Positions 1 to 10,000 of a stretch of DNA of 11,138 nt are shown one piece after another. The position numbers were made by a program, and so were the translations under genes. The DNA is from Phoronis ovalis. Its lineage: Eukaryota; Phoronida; Phoronidae. The DNA is taken from the NCBI GenBank assembly GCA_028565635.1, contig JAOXYB010055990.1, positions 1 to 11,138 of the forward strand, given 5' to 3'. The notes beneath the pieces were generated by a model. It did no database searches and had not been told where the DNA came from. It was given only the letters and a program-made list of their open reading frames with translations. Numbering within the stretch: the first letter of the stretch is position 1; every line of letters begins with the position of its first letter.

Positions 1-13
1 CATAATTTTATTA

Positions 14-61
14 GGGGGGTCACTGAAAGTTTGACAGTTGTTGACAAGGGGGGAGGGGGGG
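14..61. repeat. G-tract repeat at left edge
   Basis: G runs at 14-19, 48-53 and 55-61. The first is followed by TCACTGAAAGTTTG, resembling the TCACGAATTTTTG tail of the repeats at the right end, with a spacing near 34 bases. It is probably a diverged member of the same family and may continue to the left of the window. Confidence 0.5.
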
Positions 62-89
62 TAAAAAATTGCCTAAATATTGTTGACAT

Positions 90-1345
90 AATTAATGGAC
101 GTCCCCTATAGAGATGAGTGACCAACGGCATTAGGCAACTTAAAACTTGCAAATCTGGTGGATAATATTTATTGCTGAATGAATTTTTTCAGGTAGTAAT
201 GTGTTATGTACTTTACTGACTTTTAAAGAGCATTTGATTTTGTCAACAGGGACATGTTATGGTTAATACTCATTCAATATGTTAAATATCATTCGTAGAG
301 ACGTACAGGGCAAAAGTTTATCCCCTTTCTGCTTTCTTTGTGCCTAAATGACATTGGGGAAACTTTGTTAGCAAACAAATTTAAGGGAAATACTGCCATT
401 TCCTTAGTTAAAATGTATTTTGATGATACAACAATAGACATATTGTCGGATTATTGCAACAAAGGAAGCTCACATTAAACGAACTAAATTCATGATATTT
501 CTCAAGGTGAGCAAATTACTAAAAACGTTTCAAGTGGTACTGTGGGGAGTATTGAACTGGCTACTGTTAACTCCTTTACTCAGTACTTAAGGTGGAGACA
601 AATACTCGGATCTCAGGCTAAGCACTGATATCGATAATACATTCGCATATGGCAAACTTGGTAGACGTAAACTGTGCTTGTACTGATTCACTCGTACTAT
701 CAAATACTGGCTAAAGGCATACTAGACTAGTCAAGTGCATAAATATATTTACAAGGCGTAAAAATCATGTCACAGGATCTACTAGTCAGAACCTCATGCA
801 GTGATTGGGCTACAAATGTGAGGTACTGTTACTCTGAACCGATTTTGGTAATCAGAGCAAGGTGTTGATGACATATATTAAACTGTTTCCTCGTTTAATT
901 CAAACAAAGGCTAGTTAACCTACAAGAATGGTTGCACACACCTAAGAAAATACCTAGGGGAAAAAGAATCTGCTCTCTTTGTAATGCTCTGGAAGATAAA
1001 TTCTAGTTTGCCCATTATTCGACAGTCTTAGTAATAAGCACATAACTGAATATTTTAGTCATGTGATATCCCTGTTATGAAAAATATTTATGAAAACTCC
1101 AGGGTATTGCCGCCCTTGTGTAGAAAGAAGCAAATAGCTGGTATGTAAAATATTTCTACAGCAGTACTTTTTAGATTGTAAATAGCAATATTAGAATTGT
1201 CGTGGTTCACTTCTTGTATTTCATGTTTATATTTATATTAAATTTATTATATTGTCCACACAGCACAGTTTGTAGATTAGACATGGCACAAGGGCGAATT
1301 GCCTATTGTTATTGTAAATTAATAAAGTATCTATTAATATTATAA
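90..1345 (+). mobile_element. Decayed non-LTR retrotransposon (LINE), RT and C-terminal part
   Basis: Conceptual translation across several frames gives landmarks in the right order. GIRQLKTCKSGG (near 127-162) matches the N-terminal RT region. FTDF, stop, RAFDFVNRDMLW (212-262) is RT motif A. IPFLLSLCLNDI (about 320-355) is the LSPLLF-type motif. YFDD (416-427) replaces the YADD catalytic box. RKLTLNELNS follows after a frame change near 463. VNSFTQYL is near 567-590, and YGKLGR (648-665) leads to IKYWLK. PKKIPRGKRICSLCNALEDK (about 941-1000) is the C-terminal Cys motif. The 3' end GTAAATTAATAAAGTATCTATT (about 1314-1335) is a typical LINE tail. Stops at 224, 296, 476 and 1004, frameshifts, and loss of the RT segment between the first two motifs show it is dead. 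Clade not assigned. Confidence 0.85.
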
Positions 1346-1907
1346 AATATTAAGTTATAATATAGATATAAAACAACTTTCCAGTTGATTGTGATGCCCT
1401 ATACTCACCCTCTAAGCTTTCAGTATCCTAAGGTGATAGGCATTTTAGTATGTCTGCTCTGTTTGCTATGCACCTCTCAGGTTGTCGTTCCTATGTTTGT
1501 GTTCTCAATTTATGTCCACCCGACTGTCCAGTCCGTCAGCTTTTATGTTGACTAAAATGACCCGCCGTTTTATTATTGCTGAATCACCGAATGCCGGCAC
1601 AGAAGGGGCGCATAATGTCCTACAATATTAAAGTGTCGGGTTCAGAAAGTGGCTCATCGATCTAAGATCTTTAAAAGATCCTGGGATAAAGGGAATAAGA
1701 TCTGTAGGATCTATGAGCCTATGTATAGATAAATACTCGTGTTGCATATTCTGTATATAAAAATATTAGTGTCATTCAAACGTCGATTTTGCAGAACATT
1801 TCGCTTATTGAAAATACTCGAGATCCCGCAGGAGCTCGAAATATAGCCGACGATACACAGTCCACACCATTCCTCCATATAAGAATTGCACAATCATAAA
1901 TATTATG
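1346..1907. other. Intergenic stretch, nothing firmly recognised
   Basis: Moderately AT-rich DNA between the LINE remnant and the MITE-like element. No convincing gene. A patch at 1660-1712 contains five GATC words in about 50 bases. A short 60-codon open frame on the minus strand (1711-1893) has no recognisable motif and looks like chance. Confidence 0.5.
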
Positions 1908-2404
1908 TGGGAATATTCCGGGGGGACTCTTTTATATGAGGTAGGGGTGTGAGGCCCAGGGGTCCAAACCCTGACCCTGAAATATCCCCGGAATTGACAA
2001 AATACCTATCCTGAAATATCCTTGGCCCCAAAAATCGTTTCCGTGCTGCCAGAAAACAATTGACAAGCAAAAAAAAATAGGTCATTTCCACTTCTATCGT
2101 ACTCTTATACGTCCAAATAAGGCTGACGCTTAAAAATATTTAACGTCTCCTTTAAACGCTGCGGACGATCAAAATCTCAAAAAAAATTTGACCGAAATGC
2201 CCGACAGTTGGCAATTATGCCACTCTAAAATATCTTAAAAACCCACCCTGAAATATCACCTTGACGTCAAATACCCACCCTGAAATATCCCAGAAGTGAA
2301 AATGACCCACCCTGAAATATTCTAGTAGCCTAAAAAAGCGACCCTGAAGGGCGGCACATGTAGATATAGACCGATATAGGAAGTGCCACCCCGGGGGAAT
2401 ATTG
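1908..2404. mobile_element. MITE-like repeat with internal ACCCTGAAATATC iterations
   Basis: The left end (from about 1911) reads GAATATTCCGGGGGGACTCT. The right end, in reverse complement from about 2404, reads CAATATTCCCCCGGGGTGGC then ACTTCCTATATCGG, which aligns with the left end over about 30 bases as imperfect TIRs. The interior carries repeated ACCCTGAAATATC units at about 1974, 2008 (diverged), 2221 (diverged), 2244, 2274, 2305 and a partial one at 2340, the last ones about 30 bases apart. There is no transposase. I read it as a non-autonomous DNA element with a tandemly repeated interior. Exact ends and target-site duplications are not resolved. Confidence 0.6.
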
Positions 2405-3240
2405 TATTCGAGTGGGAGTATTCTTTAAAAAATATTATATAACTGATGGATTATTCTTAGTAACTGAATTAGTATCAAACAAATGTATGTGAAACTTTGC
2501 AGACGGGGGAAATTTCAAACTTGCATTATAGTCTGCATTTTAATAACATAATCCATTCAGTCTCGGATATTTTGGGGGTTACGTAGAGGTCATTTGCGTT
2601 ATTTACGTGTCCACTAATTCATCGAGAAATATAATTCGAAAACAATTGGTCACAAATGCTTGACCTGGGCTTATGTATTCTCCAGGTTATGGAATGTTCT
2701 GCTCTGAAAGGTAGTTGCAGGCGGACTCTTGATGAGTATGATACTAGTCGAAACCATGTTTTGTTTTCGCGTATCAATTTTTTAAAAATCGCAAATCTAA
2801 AAATTGCACCTTATTGCTGATAGCCTTTCACGCTGTTTCCTGTTTAAATGCACGCACGTATCCCGGTCAAGTGCTCAGCTTTTCCGACTGTCAACCCACG
2901 AGTTTGCAGTAACTAGGGAGTATCGTATTTTTGGTGTTTGTAATCCAGTTTGTAATGTTGTAACTTTGAAAGAAAATAAACAGAAAAACTTGATAATGTA
3001 ACAATTATTTAATAAATGTATGCATTAGTACTATTTGCTTTTAACATATCTGTATACTGAATGGCGACTGAATAAAATGTTACAATATTGCCTTATTACC
3101 TTCAGTAATTAGTATATATATACCGTAGTGTTATTTCAATTTTGTTTTTTAACAATCCTATGGAAATATATATGAAATTTCTGTCCCGTTTCAGTTATGC
3201 AATACATAATAAATCCCTTGTCTCTGTTCCTGGGACTATT
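2405..3240. other. Intergenic stretch, nothing firmly recognised
   Basis: No confident gene. A 65-codon plus-strand open frame at 2804-3001 has no motif I recognise. Several AATAAA words occur on the plus strand (near 2973, 3010, 3071), expected by chance at this AT content. Confidence 0.45.
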
Positions 3241-3265
3241 AGAAATGAAGAATAAACAAACAAAT
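3180..3265 (+). repeat. Possible retroposon 3' tail
   Basis: CCTGGGACTATTAGAAATG followed by AAGAATAAACAAACAAA looks like the 3' end of a retroposon, with a short (CAAA)n tail. No upstream coding remnant was found, so this is weak. Confidence 0.2.
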
Positions 3266-4040
3266 TGCAGAATTTCATTTTAAGAATAAAATGATTAAAT
3301 TCAATACATCAGTTATAATCATTACTTTAGTAACATTATAATTTACAACAAACAAAACGCGTTATATAATTATTTTGAACAGGTGTCAAAATTAGGAGCA
3401 CTAAGTTATTTTTCCACAGTACTCGCAAAATACAACAGCATGATACAACGCGATATGCATTTATAAACCTATTATACCAATGCTTTATCATATACATGCA
3501 TAACTATAAATATGCACATTCATTTCCAAATGACTCTCATGTTGAAGCTAATTTCAACAATAAACAACCATAACAATTTAATGCAATATCTTCCGTTAAC
3601 CTCTTTTACATTATACTGAATTTCAATATTACATACATTGTCAGCACTTTGACTGGAATGTAGTCTTCTCATGAATTCATTTACCCCCTAATATGTGTTG
3701 GTGCAAACTACCAATCAGTTACACCACAAATAAAGCTTTATATATATATCTATCCGACTTTCAAAAATCAGGAAACTAAATTATAGAAAAAGAAATTATT
3801 GAGTACAGTATTATTATCTATACTATATATCACATCACCAGGAAAAAATTATAAACATAACAGTTATTTTTAAGTTTGATAAATTTATAATTTCTATTGA
3901 ATGTATTCTTGGCTTGCACAGTAACAGGCGAGGGACTGGAACAGACACGTATGGGAATACTCTACTATTACAAGTATTTCTTTAAATAGTTCCTACAATC
4001 AAAGCTTTGTTTGTTCAATTTGTCAAAAAAAATTCGCAGT
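3266..4040 (-). other. AT-rich region, probably including the 3' UTR of the gene
   Basis: Directly follows the stop codon of the minus-strand gene. It is very AT-rich, with short AT microsatellite runs near 3740-3752 and no coding potential. I found no canonical AATAAA on the minus strand here. The nearest common variant is ATTAAA at 3577-3582, about 460 bases after the stop. Confidence 0.45.
3577..3582 (-). terminator. Candidate polyadenylation signal (ATTAAA)
   Basis: The minus strand reads ATTAAA, the second most common animal polyadenylation hexamer, about 460 bases past the stop codon. AT-rich context makes a chance match likely; position is the only support. Confidence 0.2.
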
Positions 4041-7000
4041 TTACAAATTAATCACATAACATGGCAGTATCTGATCGGGATTGAATATAACGATTTCTTG
4101 TCCTCTCCCTGCTGAATCTACCTGCATGATATGGGAATCATATCCAGGTTGAAGAGAGGCGCCTAACATGAGTCCGTGGCACTTGTAAGACTTTCCCTGC
4201 AGAACCTTACACAGCAGCAAGCTTCTACCATAACCAATACTTACATCTGGAAATTCAGAAAAGTAAATTCCCGCACCATAATAACCGTTATCACCTGTGT
4301 TACAGGCAAGTTTAGCGAGACTAAAATTCTGCTTTACAATATTATTGATGTTTTGCTGTTGAGTACCGTGGAAAGCTAATATATAATTTTCTTCTTCTAA
4401 GTTTGGGTATTTTCGTTTCATATGATCATGCATTGCGTTGAATTTACGCACCAACGGCGGGTTTGTGTAAAAGTCAACTGACTTAATTTGGTTCTGCTTA
4501 GCTCCAGTACCGCATATCTGCATGAGCCGTAAAAACTGGGATTCAGCAACACGGAAATGGATATCCTCCGGTTTAGATAGATCAACTGATCGGGAGGGCA
4601 GAAGAGTAAGTTTCTGAAATGTCGTCCCTCCTACACCGTATGAGTTGATCAAAGAGTGCACTGTAGGGTCGGTAAGCTTTATCTCCTTGTAATGAACAAT
4701 GTATTTTGGTAGTGCTCTGGCAGGCTCATAAACAACAAATTCATCATATAAAACACCGCCAGTGTCTCGTGTGTTTCTCTTTGCAAATAAAGAATCATAT
4801 CCTTGATGTTTCAATTTCATACCATTCATCCCACGACTACTACGATCAACAGTTTTCGTTTTTCCCAAAAGGACATCGCATAGAAGTAACATGTTTGAAC
4901 CCTTCGTGTAAATACCTTGTGCACTTTTTGATGAATCCGAAGCAAAGTATACACCTGCACCAAACATACCTGGATTAGTCGGGAGTATAAATCCGCTTTC
5001 TACAATTTTCGACACAGCGTCGGCACTTGTTCCGTGAAATTTCAGTTCCGACCGCCTAGGATCAAACATATATTTTTTTGACTCGTACCATTTCATTTCG
5101 AGATCTAAATTTGTAAGCTTTTCAATTTTAGTCACTTCTGGATACCAGTTATGGCCAGCTTGTATGTATCGCTTAACACGGTCTTCCACATCATAATATT
5201 CTGAAGCATCATCCCCTGATGAGGACAGGTTCTTTTTAATACACCCTTGACTTAGAGGCCTTTGCCTCAATTCCTTAATTTTTTCCTCTGCTTTTGCAAG
5301 GATACGTCTCTTTTCTACTTTTTCGGCTTCCAGACGTTTCCTTTCTTCCTCAGCACGAATTCTTTCACAAGTCTCGCACATATCTGGGTTGCATTTTTCC
5401 CCGCAAGTCAGCGAACAGGAGTGGTCACATGGTGTTAGTAACCGTGGGCATGGGGCTTTGCATACTTTAGCATCTTGACGCTCACAGCACTCTCTTGTAT
5501 CTATGTGTCCACAAGAAGAGTATTTAAATGGAACTATTTTTTTGCATTTTATACTTTCCGGATCTTCATAACAGAATTTTTTCCCTTGATGACCACATGT
5601 CTCGTGCTCAAACAACACCACAGTCCTGCACTGTGAGTGATCATGCGGCGGCTGACAAGTTTTGGAACAGTCATGTATATGACAAGACATAATTTGACCG
5701 CATGGTACTTTACAGAAGTTACCAAGAGGAACTTCTTTTGCTGTGTATACCACGACTCTTGATTCTTTGTGTTTTGGGCATTGTAAGGTTATTGCAGAGC
5801 CAACATTGTTTCCTTCCTTCATGGAGTCAATCATCGGTTTCCATATATGAGACCAACTTAACGTATCTGCATTACCTATAAAATACATTCCACATTTTGC
5901 CCTTGACTGTGCTACACATCGACGATTAAACGTTTTTAGGAAGCCTAAACCAAGCTTTCCTTTGTTATTAGATCGCACCAAGGAAATTATAACCACTTCA
6001 TTTTCGTCACCTTGAAACAAATCTATAGTGTGTACACCAATTCGTATCGACTTTGTGTTATCGTCATCATCAGTCATTGCTGCAAACAATGATGGATTGC
6101 CCTGTTCAACTACTCTTATTTTCTTTCGAATCAGAGATACTTGACCTTGATATGCACCCAATATTGTCACTTGATCTGCAGAATAACCTTGCTTAACAAG
6201 AAATAAAGCTAGCTGAACAGCTCGATCTGCTTCCCCTTCGTTAATGTAGCTACGCTCGTCTTTTTCGGGATCAGAATGGTTCCAAAAAAACAAAGACGTT
6301 GCGACACAAGCGGGAGGTTGATTGCGGTTCACTCTATCTAAATTGCTCTCCAATTTAGGATAGATGTCTTTTAGCAATTCTGCAAATTCCGGTCTCATGC
6401 GGTTTTGTTTCAATAACTGCTCATGAGGGAAATTATTGTTTATCAGCCGCTCCATCATAGAAATATCAAAATTGTAATTCTTTACTAGGTTATAGCTTGC
6501 AACTGGTGGGCGCAGTTGTTTATGGTCACCAATAAGAATAAGGTGCTGCGTCCAGTTGCCTAAAGAAGCTAGTAACTGTGGCTCTAGTACTTCGGCTGCC
6601 TCTTCCACCAGTACGATTTCCGGTTTAACTAGCGTTAACAGCGACTGGTGAATACTTGCACCAGTAATAGTCATACCGATAACTTTCATGGAACTTAACA
6701 TTTCAGCTTTATGTTGCAGTTCAAGTTCGCTGCGCTCTAAGCCATTCCTCTGATATTCCTGTAATTTCTTCTCGAATTCTTCTCCAGCAATTGCAACCTG
6801 TTCATATAGGTACGTTTGTATCAACAGTGCTCGCTGCTCGTCTGACAAATCCCACGGGTTTTCCATGGCACGTAAAGATGCTAAAGGTAGTTGATCCATA
6901 GCATATTTCATGCACCCTAGCAATTCGATATTGTTTAAGCTGCCTGGTTTTGAATTTTTTGTAAACAAGACCAAGTTTTCCGTATTTGTGGACTTAGTAT

Positions 7001-10000
7001 TGCTAAGCGCACTCAGCCGTTCACGTTGTTCATCTTCAATATCGCGTTCATCTTGGCCTCGTTCTTCACCACTTAATGCTTCACCACCATTAGTATCTTC
7101 AAGCGTGGAAAAGTTAATCTGCTGTGTGACAAATTTTCGCTCGATAATTTTGAAAACATCTTCATCTGGTACCCACTTTTGTAGAGCAATACAAAGCAAT
7201 GCTTTCAAATCATCATACATGTCATTTGGAGCTTGACTGTCGAATACATTCTTGATACCAAGCCCTTTAAGCTTATCCACAATGGCCTGTATATCTCTTT
7301 TCCGGATAGCATCACCTGCTTGATCTTTACTGGATTTTAAAGTAACTTTGACATCTGTCCAGTCGCAGAGACTAAGCAATTTCTCAATCTGAACTGGTTG
7401 TGCATTGCTCGCGAAACATTCTACACCGAATCGCTTAGAGCTGTTTACGTTTCTAGCTGCTCTTTCAACTTGCGGTTTTAAGGTTTCTGACTGACCGTAT
7501 AATTCTTGTATCAGTTGGTGAAGGGCTTGTGTTTTACGATGAATTTTCTGTTTTTTCAATTCATTAATGTTACATCTTTGAACGTCGGGATCCTGGGATC
7601 TACCACCTATTCTAGCTACACTGTCGGGATACAGTTCAATTATTTGTTTCAGAAATTCATCTAAGGAGTGATTTTTATACGTTAACACTAAAATCGGACT
7701 ATCCGGTTTTGTGGACATGGATTGTATCACCTGTAAAATCTTTACCCCAATAAATGTCTTGCCAGTGCCAGGCGGTCCTTGAATAATAGCTATCCGTCTT
7801 TGAAGTGTTCCGATTACAGCATTTTCTTGACTCTTATCTAGCATAGAGACGGCCCCATGTGGCATCTGCAGCAGCTGAAGTAAAGGTATCCTATTGTCAT
7901 CAGACGAACCCTCCAAAAACGTGTCATCAGATAAACCCTTCATACACGAAATCCTACGTAGACGATGGAGCAAGTTTCGATTTGTCAATTTAGTGTTAGG
8001 GTAAATGATAGAAGCATCAACATCTGGATTTTCATTCACGTATTTTGGGTACTTGGGTGGTTGAGCGTCCACAAGTTCATCTTTGAATGGTAGTTGTTCT
8101 GGATCCATAGTTTGTAATGCCCGCAAGACAGGTTGATATGCTCTGTAGTAACTTGGCGATTCTGTCATGACCATAGAACCACTGCATTGTTCCATTCTTA
8201 ATATAGATTGAGAATCAGTGGTAGCATTACACTCTGTTAAAAGCTCTACTAGAATAACCCGACTTCGTTGGAGAAGTTTTACGTCCCTATTTCCTACAGT
8301 TGCCCAAATCACATCTTTGAAACTTCCAGACGGTGAAATACACAGTAAATTCCCAAACATGAGATTGGAGCAAGTAGCCCAGTTAGAAATATTTCTGTGT
8401 GGAGTAACCTGCAAGGCAATAGCAATACCGCTATCGGAATTAATAATTTGTATACCAGCAATGCGTACGTTGAAGTATACATTCATATCTCTCTTGTCCA
8501 GTTTTCCCCAAAGTAATGCTCGAATGCCCTTTGACAATGCATCAAAGCAATCTGCTCGTAACAAGCGAAAATAAGTGTCAATGTAATGCTGCGGCGTGTC
8601 ATATGGGCCTTTAACCTTTACCTCTGACAAGTTTATGCGACTTTCAAGAGGCCCCCCTAATAGTTCTTTGGTTGTAGGAACTAGTGGCAGCTCGTTCCAT
8701 TCCATGTCTTCCACATTATCACTAGACAGTTTAGATGTTTCTTTCAATAACTTAAACAGAAAATACTCGGTATTATTTTCTGTGCCTTTCGATATCATAG
8801 GTTCTATTAATGAAACTATAGCACGCGATTTCTCTGGAACGTGCTTCATTATAACTAAAAGAAAGTTTTGTATATTATTCAGAGTGCTTGTATCTTGTAT
8901 TTCAACCATGTTTTTGATGATTTCTTTCAGTAGGCCTTGCCACGGATGCAATAATCTGGTTCTAGCAATTGAACGTAGCAGATCTTTGTAACGTTCTCGA
9001 AGACCAACTGCCTGCTCATCCAAATGAATCAAAATATCGAAAAGCAAAGATACTGTTGGCACTTGCAGGTAATCACAGTTACCAACTGCTTCCCAAGGTG
9101 CATGACATGAAATTAAACCAAGTAGAACTTCTGATTTACCACGCGGCTCATCTGATTGATGAACGGTGCTCTGAATCTTTTCGAGATGTTCTGTTAGAGC
9201 TGCTGGTGATCTTGGTTTGCAGTAGATCAGCGTTGCTCTCATAGCTGTTGGTCTTTCTTTATCCTTTTCCAAGCAGCCTAACTTTATCTCAAGAATGTCA
9301 CCATGAACTAATGCAATACCACCGCATGAAACTTTATTTAAATGAACATGGACATTTCTGTCCCTATATCCTTCTGGCATCTTGTCGACTTTGACAAATC
9401 CATATTTACCGTTTTCACTATCTTTAATTGTAATTAAGCGTCCACGAACACTGAGTTGTTCTCTTTTGTTCTTGAATTTTGTGGTTACCGTCGTGTTGGT
9501 ATTTTCATCTTCGTCTCTCTCTGTAGACTTTCTTAGCAAGCGAATGTTAACTGCGGACGGTTTCTTTTTTGAACATAGATCCAATTCAAATTCAACCTCG
9601 TCATTTTCCTCTAGTTCTTTGTTTTCACCAGTTATCTTCGCCTTATGGAAATGTACATCTTTCTTTTCAAAACCTTCAGGGAGTTCTTCAGATGGTCTGA
9701 TAAACCCAAAAAACTGTTTCATTGTTGCTACAATACCTTTCATTATCTTTCCTTCTGCTACTGGTTTCTTTCTTTTTACACTGCTATCTTCTGGTACTGA
9801 CATTTTTAGCTTTCCTCTACCTTTTTTTACTTCTTTTTTTCTCTTGTCTTCGTGATCGCCTTTTCCTTTAGAAATAAGTATGGGACCGTAATTCGATTCA
9901 CCAACTGAATCAAGACTATAATCGCTAGTCGAAGATGCATTCTGCAATTTATCAGTTTTATTAAGACAAACTGTCTTAGCCAACGGCATATTTTCACTTC

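Noticed and set aside
1246-1251. Residues 1246-1251 (nt about 6601-6608): VEEAAE in place of DEAA in helicase motif II, considered as a sign of a dead ATPase
   Set aside because: As I recall, this form is normal in ZNFX1 helicases, and Walker A and motifs III, V and VI are intact.
1660-1712. Five GATC words in about 50 bases
   Set aside because: No meaning known in an animal genome; too short to be more than a local duplication.
1711-1893. Minus-strand 60-codon open frame
   Set aside because: No recognisable motif, AT-rich Ile/Tyr/Asn composition and no promoter context; best explained by chance.
1903-2091. Minus-strand 62-codon open frame
   Set aside because: Lies within the MITE-like repeat and is made of its iterated words (IFQDRYF, GDISGSG), so it is a repeat artefact.
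2804-3001. Plus-strand 65-codon open frame beginning MHLIADSLSR
   Set aside because: The start vaguely recalls the end of retroelement RNase H regions, but nothing upstream supports it and the rest matches nothing I know.
4176-4978. Plus-strand open frames at 4176-4379 and 4706-4978
   Set aside because: Antisense shadows of the two PARP domains; no motif of their own.
6910-9855. Plus-strand open frames at 6910-7236, 8218-8574, 8596-8991, 8969-9244 and 9382-9855
   Set aside because: They are antisense to the helicase gene, rich in Ser/Phe from complementary codons, and show no family motif.
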